Below, in pieces: positions 23,497 to 36,500 of a stretch of 64,000 nucleotides of DNA. The translations under genes and the position numbers were made by a program. The notes beneath the pieces are model-generated. The model saw only the letters and a program-made list of their open reading frames with translations, made no database searches and had not been told where the DNA came from. The first letter of the stretch is position 1, and every line of letters begins with the position of its first letter. Origin of the DNA: Sanderia malayensis (Eukaryota; Cnidaria; Scyphozoa; Semaeostomeae; Pelagiidae); the NCBI GenBank assembly GCA_013076295.1, contig RQOL01000876.1:1364001-1428000 (forward strand). Reading direction: 5' to 3'.

Positions 23497-23892
23497 AGTT
23501 CTTAGTTGCCAAATGTATATGTAGTCATATACTTTAGCAATATATAATAATCTAAGTAACCATACATCTTAATTATTCTTAGTTGCCAAATGTATATGTA
23601 GTCATATACTTTAGCAATACATAATAATCTAAGTAACCACACATCTTAATTATTCTTAGTTGCCAAATGTATATGTAGTCATATACTTTAACTTTAGCAA
23701 TATATAATAATCTAAGTAACCATATATCTTAACTATTCTTAGCTGCCCATACATATACGTATTCATATACTTTAGCAATCGATAATAATATAAGTAACCA
23801 TACATCTTAACTATTCTCAGTTGCCAAATGTATATGTAGTCATATACTTTAACTTTAGCAATATATAATAATCTAAGTAACCATACATCTTC
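23497..23892. repeat. Minisatellite, five 77-83-base units inside the transposon
   Basis: Units start with CTTAGTTGCC-like blocks at about 23,501, 23,578, 23,655, 23,738 and 23,816. Each contains AAATGTATATGTAGTCATAT and TATAATAATCTAAGTAACC. Longer units carry an extra six bases (ACTTTA). The array lies between the transposase stop and the truncated minus-strand second gene. Confidence 0.93.
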
Positions 23893-24129
23893 GTATTTGC
23901 AATACGCGTCAATTGATGGAGGTGTTACAGGACATGAATTATCTTCTTCTTGCTTCTTTATCCGAGAAAGAATGGCATAGGCCCTCAGAATGAGGTCCGC
24001 TTTTGAGCCCGAAATTTTCTCTTGATCAGCAACTAAGATGGCTTTCAATTCTTTCACAGTTAACTTCCTCAGATTATCCAGACAATTAACTAACTTATCT
24101 TCCGGTAACAATGCTCTGAATTGATTCAT
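23893..24129 (-). pseudogene. Truncated second gene of the transposon (SAP-like start)
   Basis: The frame opens with MNQFRALLPEDKLVNC and contains a SAP-like DNA-binding motif: leucines with LTVKELKAIL, then GSKADLILR. After residue ~78 the frame simply reads through the minisatellite (repeated WQLRIVKMYGYL-like text), so the biological reading ends near 23,893, either by truncation or at an exon end. In related elements the second protein usually continues into a nuclease; nothing of that kind remains here. Calling it a remnant is inference. Confidence 0.65.
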
Positions 24130-24215
24130 GTATTTAAATAAAACAGGTAAATAAATCGAGCGACAATTAATAGTTTGCGGTGTTCACTTCGGTAACTGCA
24201 GGTAAATCTAACTCT

Positions 24216-24280
24216 ACTACACCTATCACCTCGTTCTCAAATTTGAGCCTCGCGTTGAAAATGAATTGTGCAAGGGGTCT
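24216..24280. repeat. Right terminal inverted repeat of the THAP/DDE transposon
   Basis: Exact reverse complement of 21,144-21,208. It ends AAGGGGTCT and is followed by AT. Confidence 0.97.
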
Positions 24281-24521
24281 ATTCCAACATGAAGTCTGAT
24301 AAGTGGCAGCTGCGATCAACGGAGTTCCTCCCAATTTTCATCCAATCAGAGCTCTCAATTTTCAAAAATCAGCCAATGAAACTCGACCATTGATAAAGCC
24401 GCTCAAAGTTGAAATTTTCCAACTTCAACTCAACTGTTAAAACCTGACATTTAAACGTGTTACAGGAGTACATTATTTTATTGTGAAAAGTAAAGATAAT
24501 TTCATATTATTTCACAAAATT
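24281..24521 (+). promoter_or_regulatory. Probable anillin promoter with paired CCAAT boxes
   Basis: Between the transposon and the anillin ATG lie CCAAT boxes at 24,342-24,346 and 24,373-24,377, 31 bases apart, plus a weaker one near 24,331. A TTTAAA element lies at 24,450-24,455. Pairs of CCAAT boxes about 31-33 bases apart plus a downstream CHR (TTTGAA/TTTAAA) mark G2/M genes in vertebrates, and anillin is such a gene. The spacing here is visible; the function is inference. Confidence 0.45.
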
Positions 24522-27500
24522 ATGGACGATTTTACTCAGGTAAGTTTTATTTATTATAACGAAAACAGTTGACGCATTTTTTGCTTTAGATTGGAGAAAA
24601 GCGTGGACATTTTTAGCTTGGAACAACAATGCGTGGCCTAAGTCGATCGTTTTCGGATTAAAAAGTTGTTTGCAAGATTCGTATTTGCACATTTTTGTCT
24701 GCATATGACAAAGTAAAAAATCATTAGAAACGATTGAAATATAACAGTTGAGTCGTGATTTAATGTTTATTTGTCAAAGCCAAGGATAATTATTGAAATT
24801 AGTCTTCCCTACTTTGAGGAGTTGTAGCGCCATGCATGTGTAATATCTATGAAGAAGACAGACTGTTACTGCTTTCATTGTCCTTCTGAAACTAAAAATA
24901 TTTTGGTAGCAATATGAACAGATATTATCCCTACTTGTATTTATTTTGATTTTTGATTAATTTCTGATTTGGTTGTATTAAAGGAATTTATTAGTGGTAC
25001 GCCCATTTTTTAATTTTTTGCGTTTTTCACATTCACATTCCCTTATTAATAAACATGTTTCCTTCCCAAAGCGATTGCTGGAGAAGAAAAATGCAAGGAA
25101 AAGAAAGCAAGAAGAAGCTGCCGCTGCCTTGAAAAACATCGAATTGCCATCGGAAAGAAAACGATCTCCCTTGAAAAGCAGAAATTATTTGAATGAAAAA
25201 AATGACGTACCCAGATCTAGCTCCAAGGAACAACAAAAGGTGATGAACTAAATTAAAAATTTTCACTCAAACTTACAGTGAGTTTTAATGGCAATGATCA
25301 GTGCTAAAGTTAAGAAAATGCTGATTAAAATGTTCAGTTGTTGATAAAAATGAATCATTTGTTTTAATTAAGTTGTAATTCACATAGTCTTTTAATTTAA
25401 TGAATTTTTGTAATGGCAATTTTGTATGAATTTTGTAACTTGTTGTTGATTTAGACACCCAAACCAATACCACGCTCAGATCTGTCTACCAGAAGAGAGC
25501 TGGAATCAAAGCATAAATTTGAAAGGGAACGTTCTGGCATGCAGTCAACTGAATGTTTGGCAAAAAAGCCTCCAAAGCAGGAAAGAACTCCAAAAAAATT
25601 GCAAGAATCAAAAGTCTCAAGCAATGGAGGTGAATCTATCCAGGTAGAGTTTGTTATGATCATGTCAACATGTTTCAACAGGTTAGGTATCTGACCAAAA
25701 TTGTTCTAAATTCTACTTGCTCTTGTCGCCTCATTTCACATTGAAATTATGAGTCTACTTTGGGCTATTTTTTTATTTGAATTTCATTGTCACATACTTT
25801 CATTGCCAGTCAGTTTTTACATTATAGTATCTAAAATACGTTAATAGAAAAACCCTTGGAGACTAAACTGAAGGTTTTATTCCTTTTAAAATCAATATTG
25901 CCATGCCAGGCAATGCAACAAAGCATGTTGCAACTAAGGCAGTGTACCTACAGGCTCAGATGCTATTTTAACATCTTCCATTTGCTTCACTCTTTCATAT
26001 ACACTATTTTTATTTACCTTTTCTATAATTTATGTCATTTGCATTATTTTTTATTTCTCAGGAGCGCATGTCCAGGCTTCGCAATGAGAGTAATAATTTT
26101 GAAGATGATCTTGCTGAGAATAAGAAAAGAAGAAATGCTGGTCAAGAGGACAGAATGAATTCAAAAATTGGCAAAGCCAAGGTGAGTGGGGCATCTGACT
26201 TTTCATTTGATGTAAGCAAAGAATTCTTTTTGTTTCACCCATCAAATATTTAGGTGATTCAAGTAAACATCTTCCAAACCTTTTTTTGGCTTATCATCGT
26301 ATAAAATATTTTATTACTCTTCAAATAAACGCCCCTCCACAGGCGTCTGATTTAAGGGGGCATTTATTCGATGCATGATGGTACTGCTTCCTCGTAGAAG
26401 AACTGCACTGTTGGAGATTAATGAGATTCGGTTATTAGTAGTCAGTACCCGAAGAGCGTGTACCAGGTTATTCGTTTTGTAGGATTCTTGAAGTGGTGAA
26501 TAAGTTGATAATATTTGTTTATATATATTTCCGTCCAGGTTGATAAGTCCTCAGGCTCTGTCAGTGAAAGACTTGCAGTGTTTGAGCAACAGAAGAAAAG
26601 CCAATCACCATATTCTGACAGACACAACAGCAATACAAGCACAACGGATGATTACAGCCCCTCGTATAGTCACCATCATCACCATGGGGCTAGCAAGGTT
26701 AAGAAGACCAGTAGTCGAAAGTATACAAGCCCGATCACGTGTAGCAGCAGAAATGATGGCACAAACAGTCTTGTCATTGACCAGTCATGCAGTTTGGATT
26801 TCGATTCAGATGAGAATCCATTTGATGTGTCAGCCATACTGAAAGAGGCTGATGCGGCCGAACAGAGGGTGTGTCAGCAGCAGGCTGAATATGCCAAAGC
26901 AAGTTGGAGTGTCACTGATTATCTTGGAGGGGACTCTCCAAGTGATATCAAGAATAGTACACAGATTAGTGTCGACATGATTGATTCAGCAGAGAAGCAA
27001 GGTTCGTTTTACACAATTATAGCTTCTGATATCGTAATGCATGCATTTGTTGCCAGGGTTATTTCTTGTCCATTGTCATCATTTGTTCACTGTATGGAGG
27101 GTTCTTGCAATAGTCCAATATAAACGTTTCCACATTATGCTGCTTTGTACAGTTGTGGCTTATCAATGTCTGTTTAATGGGGTGGTCATGTTTAGTCACT
27201 TGTTGGTTTTCTTGCGTTTCATTATTTATTTCCTTACTTTCTTGTTAATTTACTGACAATTACACTTCAAATGAATGCCTGATCTAAAACTTGAAAAGTT
27301 AACTTGAAGCCCGGCATTTATTTAGTGCAATGCATTTTTATTTTTATTCAATTATTTTTTGCTCGAAGCTTACTATCACACACAAAGCCAGAAATGTTTC
27401 ATTACATCACATTGAAAGTATTTGTTATTTTAATTTCAGGGAGAAAACGAGAAAGTGTTTATAGCATTGACGAACGAGGCGAAGAGCCATCTATTTTTGC

Positions 27501-30500
27501 CAAGCAGATTGCGAAGAAGCAAAGAGCAATGAAGAATTCCAGCCAGCAGGCAGCAAGCATTTCAAAATTAGACGAACAACTCGACATAAAGTCAAGCAAA
27601 CTTGTATACGACGATGTTGATTACAGTACCAATATGGAGACAAGAAGCTCAAAATGCAACGAGCAACATAAGCGAAAGGCAGTATGGGGTTTTTTGTTAT
27701 TATTGCGATTACCGTATTTATTCGAGTAAGCGCCACGGCGCTCATTTAATTTCCAGTACTTTTGATGCAGCGCTTATTCGGGGGCGGCGCTTTTTAAAAA
27801 GAAGTGAATTTTAAACAATCTTTTAGTATTAAAATATACAAGTTTGAAACACTTAAGTGTGTTTTGATACAAGAAAATAAATTACCGAGGTAGATTACCA
27901 CATTTAGATAGAGGTAAATTACCGCATTTACAAAAAAGATAACTGCAGCGTTCTTTAACTTTACCTCTTTCAAATGTAGCGCTCTTTCGGGTGCGGCGCT
28001 CACTCGAGTAAATACGGTAAGCCTTGATATTTCGACCAGCGTTTAAGTTGTTGCAGTTTTTTATAAAATTTGGCTTGCTTTGTGTTTGCGAAAGATTCAA
28101 TGTCTTTTGTACAGACCAAGCTTTTGTTCCGATACAAAATTTATAGATCATCTAGTGATGACATTTAATATTTAATGTTTCGCTTTTATTAGCCAAATCG
28201 TCCCGAGGAGGACTTCTCAGCCATTGCTATCGAGAAACGAAAAGCGGTAAGGATGGTTTGTTGTCCGTTGTTATTGGTGAACTTCAAAGTCAATATGGAA
28301 GCAATGCTCAACTATTCAATCAGTGTTGCACAAGAATTAGCTTATTGCCTGAAGGCTTGGTACTGGAGTTAACGTCCAGGTTTCTTTCTATGCTGTCTGA
28401 GTTGTGATTTTTCTGTAAAGTTCGTGCGTTTGATTTCAGCCGCAGCATCCTTATGAAGACATATCTGCGATTGCCGTTGAAGAGCCTGTGTCCAATGCGA
28501 GTCACGGCAAACAGAAGAGAAAGGAAGAGAAGAAGCTGCCACGACAAGCGCAAGAGAAACAAATGGCTCCTGCTAAGCCAGCAAGGCAAAGCAAAGATGC
28601 AAAGAAGAGTTCTGGCTCAAAGATCAACATTGATAGTGATGTACCAGTGAAGAAGGTTAAGAGTGTGACGGATATAGCAGTGGATGCGAATCATGGCAAA
28701 GAAGATAGAAAGAGAAGAGCAAGAGAAGAGGAGAATAAAAAAATCATTGTCGATAATGCTGAAGTTGGTGGGTATGCAGTGCAAGAAAAGGAGATCCATG
28801 GTGCTAAGCAAGAATCGGCCAAGAGACAAAAACATGTTGAAAAGGTGGGGCTTTATTTCTTGTCTCCTTCTGTCTCATCTTGTTATCTCTTCTTCGTTAA
28901 ATACATAAATGAAGTCAGAATAGTGTTCGACGCATTGAGTCGAGTTTCGGCTGTATAGCACGTTTTTCCGTGTGTATCTGTGAAGGGCGATCACTGTGCA
29001 CTGTTGTCGAGTTTTGAAATCAGCAGTAGTAGTGTGTTAAACGTTGAAATTGTTCACACGTAGGCTGTGAAGAGCGGAGATAATTGGCATACTGATGAGC
29101 TAGTTAGCGTGGAGGAAGCTGAGCGTGCACCTGCGTCAGTGAATTCAAAAGACGTGATGTTCTCTCCTAACTCCAAGACGTATAAGAGTGTGAGAGAGAA
29201 GAAATCGACGCCGAAACCAAAGAAGACCATGCGCAGATCTATGAGTTTCTCCGAGGGACATCCTCCTCCGCAGATTCAGAAATCCGGCTACAACGAAGAG
29301 GCCAGCTCGAGGTATAATGTCGTAACAACGTGTGTGCCAAGCAAAGAACAGCACCAAGATGATCTCAATAAGTCTGAGAAGATTAAGGTTCGTATTGTTT
29401 GATTTATATGTGCACTGAGAAAAGTTGATCCAGTGGTGTACAGTAAAAACCCTCATATAAGGACCAATGGATTAAGAGCCTTCAGGTTGATATTTGTATT
29501 CAAAACAATGGAAGAAACAATAGCCTATTGTCTTGGAACAATGGCCTGGATGGAAATTTACAGACTCTTATATGCGGGTTTTTACTGTAGTTGTTGCGTC
29601 AACAACAACCCTGGCTTCTATTCCTGCTGTCTAGTTATCTTGTCATTGCTACTGTAAATGCTACTGTATGCAGCAAGACCCTGCAATTAAGAAACAGGTT
29701 TTTCGTGTTAGGCTTTTTTGTTTACAAGGATTTCCTATTGTTTCCCATTGTTATTTTGAAATTATGAGCCTGAAAGTTTCTTATAAGTAGTTTCTTGTTT
29801 GCGGGGTCTCATTGTATTGTTTTTGGCAAGTATCGCGTTGCATAGATATGAATCTAAGCTGTAGTACGAATTGTTTAACCTCGTCTTCATTCACTCACGG
29901 GCGCATGTGGGTTTTGTATCACCGTTACTGTTACACGAGGGTATTAGCTGTGTATGGAGAAGAGTTGATTACAATAGCTTTGGTTGTCACGAGGAAGTCT
30001 GTCGAGAGATATCTATTGCTAGCTGGTGGCCATCAGCTATAGGTTCAATTCATTTTGAGCTATGCTTATTGGTCTATTGTATTGCAGGATCTTCTTGACT
30101 ATGCAGTTTCACAGCAAAACATTGTTATCCAAGCCAGCCAAGCACTTAACATGGGATTACAAGGAGAGGATAGGAGAGGAAGCCCAGAAATTGTCGAAGG
30201 AGAACGTCTTTTGCTGTTAGCAAGTATGTCTTATGCAGACCGTTTTTTATTTCTCAGCTTCCGATAAGGTAAACAATTTAAAGAATTTAAAGATAATAGT
30301 TAAATTCATGGTGCCGTATGGCCAACGAATTTGTACAGAAACGTCTTTGCTGTGGTGAGGTCAGCCAACATTATGGAAACTCTGTCTATTTGAATAGATA
30401 GTAGCCGTGGCTGCATGAGTGTTATTGGAGATAATTATTATTAGTGTAGCAATGGCAGTGAAAATGTTGGGATTATTGAAATGTATTGTTTTCAAATAGC

Positions 30501-33500
30501 AACTGTGATGTAACAGATGTTTTTGTTTTCTCTGATTAGCTGAACGACGAACTGCTTGCTTGAATGAAGTCGAGAGACTGAAGCATGGCGGTGAATCTGC
30601 GTCTAAAATGCCATCAGCTGGAGGTGGTTGCCAACCGTGCAAAGCCAATCTGAGCATATCAGGTAATGTTGTTGTATTTTATTTGCTTTTCAGCCTTATC
30701 TCATATGGAGCGACTCTTGTGATATGCTCGGATTCTACAATTGTTGCAATATTTCGTTAATGTTGAGGAATTTCATTTGAGTTTTACTGGAATTAGAAGA
30801 ACGGTTCTACGTTTTTTATAAGGTTGTATTTGGCTTGTCAAAGAGTTTAGAGGTAGAGCTTGTCTAAGTCAGTATTAGATTTTTGAAATTTTCTCATTCT
30901 TTTACACAGAAATCAAGCTTCCTTTGAACGGAGATTTCTTGCTTGCATTGAGGGCTGGTCGCATGGGTAAGAATTGTTTTGGAATTAGATATGTTTTTAT
31001 AAGAGAATACTATACAAAAACGTAAGGTTCAAGGTGGAACAATGTTCAGATCTTGTTGAGGTTATTTCAAGGTTTTGTGAATGTAAGTCGGTGAACATTT
31101 TGGCTGAGGTCTAATGGAAATTAAGAATTTTCGAAGGCTTAATTGAAGTTGGATGCTCTTACATGCAGTGGTATTTTGATATACAGCGACCACTCGCGTG
31201 TAAGAACCAGTGAATTAAGAACCTTCCATACTGAAATCTCTGCTTAAAACAATAGAAAGAACAATAGGCTATTGTATTTGAACAATGAGCTGGATGCAGA
31301 ACTCACAGGTTCTTATATGCGGGTGTTTACTGTAGTGCACCTTGGTCGAATCACTTGATCACGTCGTTGCATGTAGATACCTTGGTGTTAGGATTAAACG
31401 AAGCATGAAGCAGTGTGGATCGTAGTTTGAAGCAGTTCAATGGAACAAACCTCTAGTTTATTATACCGAGAATCGTGTCAAAATTTCATTGCGGTGTATG
31501 TTTCAAGGGAGCATGACTTGATTGTATTAGGGGCTTGTTGAATTCGTTAAGGATGGGATCCTATTGGGTGCTTTGAAGTTTTTCGAGGGAACCATATTTG
31601 TTTGTTTAATTGCTACACATGTGGTTATTAGAGAGCTCCCAACTGTCACACTGACCCAATTTCGTGTGATTCTTTTGTCAGATCTTGGAGTGTTTCATTT
31701 TGTCGTCTTGATTCAATATGGACCAAAGCAGATATTATCAACCAAAGTCAGATGCACATATGATGAACTTTCTCGAAACTTTCTGACTTTTAAAGAAAAA
31801 ATTGAGTTGTAAGTTTTTCCGATGATAATTTTTATAACCAAAGGTTGCCTTGTGTATGTTTTTCCTCTCAATTTTTTTTATTGGTGAATTTGCCATAATC
31901 CTTTACTTAAATGTGTTATATATATCATGGTTTGTTTCTAATTTTTATTCTACAGGAAAGATGTGCCGCATGATTTTGTTTTGACCATCAAAGTATTTGG
32001 AATGGTATGGTGTTCATATTCTTTTTTTTTTATTGCTGTTACTACTAAATTTGCTTAAAGTCGACACATTGTTTTGTGAACCAGAATGCAATGGATACCT
32101 AAAACACTTGTTGTATGCGAATACGTGCTGTTGCGTAGTTGCATTGCACTGGTTTACTTTTACTTGCAAAACTGAGGCCACGATTTTCAATGCCTGAGAT
32201 CAATAGAATTGTCATTCCGCTATTTACATAGCTCGATGGCTGAAGTTTGTAATTTGCTATTGAAGCAATCAGCTATACGTGGCCATTTGTTGTTAGATTC
32301 ACCGCGTTGCGATACTGTTTCTCTCTCGTTTCTTCACTTCACCAACAGGGACTCGTCACAGAGTCCAAATGTAAGAATGGCAAACGCCACTGGGATGGCA
32401 AAAATTGTACATGCCATATCTGCGCATAGGCTAAGATAAAGATAAATTATTGTTGATAATTGTTTTATTATTTTTTTGTGATCAAGTTTTTAAATTTAAC
32501 TTTGCCAGGTGGTTTAACTTAGTATAAGTTTTCTATGAATTACCATATTACTATGTAGTTACCAACTTTAAAATATTTATGAAAAAAGAAAAAGAGTTTT
32601 GTTCTTCAATCAGCATGACAATGCTAAGATTTTTATATACCGGGTTTTACTGTGGGTTTGGTTGCTATTGGAAAGGTCGAAGAAAATGTAGTGGTTTTAG
32701 AACTAATTTTGATATTGTTTATTATTCAGCACACGAAACGTGGAACAGATTCTAACGCACGGGGCAAAAAGCAGCAAGTGAGTTAACAAAAGATTTTGCT
32801 CCTCCAGCTTAATTTGACATCAACTAAACCTCGTTTCAAATGATATTTAGCTTTACTGTTAACATCTTACTTTGTTGCTGGGATGTTTTGTGTTTTATTT
32901 TTAATTTTGAGATTCCAAATTTTGAAGATCTTATCTTTTCCCTTCAGCATACAAAGGACAGTCCAGGGTTGATGAAAAATGTCTTCTCTTCTTTGACTCC
33001 AAGAGTAAGTTGACTTTTATACGGCTCCATCTTCTTGCGCGTGAAAAAGTGGCCTCTTTTAAAATTTTTTTTATATTAACTTGCAAGAAATTTGATGTAT
33101 GCTTTCGTTATTTCGAAATAAGTCGACTCTCGTTATTTTGAAATCACAAGTAGATCGAAAATTTTTGCTATCTTCAACAAATCATCACTTCCCATGAACA
33201 AGGAGATCGCGAGATCGTATAGCTACATACAAAAGACAATAACAAAATACTATAATGCAAAATGCTTCGGTTATATCAAGTTTTCGATTTATGACCAGGC
33301 TTCTATTTCTCGTTTGTGTTTGAAATAAGGACAGTTAACTATGCCTTCTCGGCAATTTCTTAATTCTAGTTTTAAAAGTTTCTCGGTCCAAAAGGTGAAA
33401 CAGTTTACGTTGAAAATTGTATTGCTAAACATACTCACGAGTACTACTTTCTTGTAAAGCATTTTCTTATAAAAAAATATCGTGTATATGTTTTGAAGTG

Positions 33501-36500
33501 ATGCTTTGCTCAGTAATGTGTATAATTAATTTTTTATTTGTGTTTTTTTTTAATAGAGAAGAGTGAATTCAGCTGACGACTCTCCAGGTAAGAAACGATC
33601 ACAATTTCGAAATAAAAATTCCGCAATTATTTGGTGTCGATTCAGGTTATGTTCACCGTGTTATTTTTGAAGACGCGGTTGGGGATTCCCTTGGCTTCAT
33701 TTGATTCTTGTTCTGTCGAAAATCTTTGCTGGCTTTTAAGTGTGTTCAAATCACATGCGTCTCGTTTTCAAGCGTGCCGCCAAAGGTCGTGAACGCTAAG
33801 GCCGCTCTTTGTTGTTGATCCGATTTTGATAACAAATGTTGTTTCTCTCACGGCAGGCAGATGTGTTTTTGATGTTTTTTGTTATTCCAATTGATTGTTC
33901 ACAGACATCATATTGGTCATTAAGTCTTATTCATGATAAACAAGTTTTTTTTGATAATCAAAGTTCCGTAATTACTGGATTGAACACCACTGTAGATGTG
34001 GTTCTCTCATCCGGGGGCGGCGTTTAATCGAGAGCGTCGCTTTTTTGAAGATATGTCACTTGTGAAGGTGCTCGATTAAGCGCCGCAGCTGTAAATAGTT
34101 ATTGCGGCGAGCAATGAGGCTTGATTGTTTCTGTAGCAGCATTCCAAGCTTATCACTTTCTCCTACCCTTTCAAAAAACTGATAATTTTAATGTTTTCGT
34201 TTTCAATTCGTTCTTCTATCCAATGAAATATTATATTATTGCGCTGGATTATTTTTCGAATTGTTTTGCAATGTGTGACTGTGTTCTCGTCTGATTTTCC
34301 AGTCCGTGGTTCATCGCCAAAGCCAGTTTTCCGCACAACCAGCTTCACACCCTGTGGAATAACACAAGTGAATTTGGCTATGGTAAAATCCGGAAAGCAT
34401 GTCTTGACAAAGGTTTGTATTTGTAAAGAAAGTGGCGAGCCTGTAATTTTACTAGCTGCCATATCATACCAGTTACTGTCGGAACTGTTCCATGTTTTTG
34501 ATTTGTCATTTTTGTGCATGTTATGTTATTAGTATTATGTTATCGATTTCTAGGTGCCAAAGAATTGCCCATTGGACGGTTTTGTTGAAATGAATGTCGA
34601 CTGTCATGCGCAGTTCACCGCTTCAGCCAGAGGATTCTTGGTAATTTTCTCGTGTTTTTTACTTGCGACCTGAATATGTTATACTGAACTAAGCAAAGAT
34701 GACATTGGATATATGTATCATGTTGGCTCAAGGGAATCATGATTGTAATAAAAAGTCGATTTTTTCTAAATCGGAGACTCTTATATCTGCTTTATAGAAC
34801 AATATCGCACAGGATTTTATTTGGAAGGGGACTGATGACTGTTTTAAGTCATTGCCCACTTTAAATGGGTGGGTCATCAAAGAGAGTTGACTTAATAACG
34901 ACTATGATTGTATTAGTTCTGCTTTATGTGACGGGGTTTCGTAGATCCAGAGCTCTTTTGATCTGTGCAGGCAGTGCATTTTTGCAAGGTTGTTGCCATA
35001 GTATCGAATGATTACGAGGTTGTGTTGTTGGAAGTGCGAACTGGTTGTTGTAAAGTTTCGATAGAAGGGCAGAAGCAGAGAGACTCCAACCTTACTCGAA
35101 TAGTATACATAAGATAATGATAAAAAAAGGCTATTTACAGTAGATTTGATTTGAAGTATTATATGACTATGGGGTCTGGATCCGACCTGAGGAAGATCTT
35201 TACAACAATTGTGGAGCACGTGTGAATCGATGTTAGTTTAATTGTATTAAAATGAAGATGTGAGTAATGGTTGTTGATTGTTATGAATTTCACCAATGAT
35301 GTTGTTTCTTTTTCGTTCAGACGCTTCTTGAAGAGGTTGGTGAATACACTGCTTGGAACAGACGATGGTGTGTGATGCAAGGGGATGCCATTTCGTTCTG
35401 GAGATTCCCTGATGAAGAAACTTCAAAGGTCAGTTGTTCAAAGGTCAAGTAAAAGAACAACCGAATTTGAAACGACGAAATCTGCTCTTTATTTCAATAA
35501 TTAAATGCCATGAATGATTGCTACTTACAGTATACATTTTACTGTAAGTAGCAAATAATACATTTCATTTGCTGTAAAGAGTTGTCACTGCACAGAGGTG
35601 CAGGTCAGTAATATCAAAAAGGTCCCATTCTACAACTTGATACAGTAAAAGCCCGCATATAAGAACCTGTGAATTTTCCTTCCAGCCTATTGTTCCAAGA
35701 CAATAGACTATTGTTTCCTTTATTGTTTTGAGTAGCAAAATCACCCTGAAGGTTCTTAATCCATTGGTTCTTATATGCGAGTTTTTACTGTATCACTGAT
35801 CCATGCTGGTTGTATTAATCAGCATTACAACCAGCATTGGTCTGTGATTGGTCAATAGACAGTCCGTTTCGCGGGGCTTCATCGTATTGCTAAGTATTTT
35901 TGACGTTAGTTGTTTTCGCTTCACTTTTCAGCCCCCAGTTGGCTCCATTGATCTGATCAATTGCATTACCAACTGTGTTGATATGGTTCCACGCATGGAT
36001 TGTTCTCGTCCCAACACTTTCGAGTTGATTGTTAAGAAGCCAATTGACAAGACCTCCAAACCATCACTGCTTTCTACGATCCAAGGTAGCGAGATGCATA
36101 CAAAGTAAGTGCACCCTTTTCATTATTGATCCATTTTGATTCTTGACATTGGATCGTGATGTCATCTTTCCTTTCACGTTAGATGAGATCGCCTAGCACA
36201 ACCATTACTACTATTACTGCTATTACTACCATTACTACTGTTACTACTATTACTATTATTACTGTTACTACTGTTACTACTATTACTACTATTATTACTA
36301 TTACTACTATTACTACGAACGGAATTGCTAATACTTATTTCGGTGCTACTGGACTGCCACCTCTGCGCTTAATTCAAAATCAAATTATACAGTTCCACCC
36401 ACAAAAGTTTAGCTTGTTGAAAGCTTGCTGTCAATTGTACCCGGCAGGGCTGAGATCAAGTTTTTACTAGTACTGAAACTAAATTTTGCTACTTTCACTG

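Larger units (their letters stand above)
21144..24280 (+). mobile_element. THAP/DDE DNA transposon (ISL2EU/Harbinger-like)
   Basis: Perfect 65-base terminal inverted repeats (21,144-21,208 and 24,216-24,280) start AGACCCCTTGCACAATTC. AT flanks both sides (a TA reading one base inward fits equally), compatible with a 2-base target site. The cargo is a plus-strand transposase (21,798-23,459) and, convergent to it, the start of a minus-strand second gene with a SAP-like motif. A transposase plus an accessory SAP/nuclease gene is typical of the eukaryotic ISL2EU/IS4EU group; that assignment is inference. Perfect ends and an open transposase suggest recent mobility. It sits about 240 bases upstream of the anillin start codon. 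Confidence 0.9.

Noticed and set aside
32349..32371. Possible extra anillin exon with AG and GT borders
   Set aside because: At 22 bases it would break the frame between exons 14 and 15, which join in phase 0 without it.
36183..36470. Thr/Ile-rich 95-residue frame
   Set aside because: It translates an ATTACT microsatellite inside an anillin intron.
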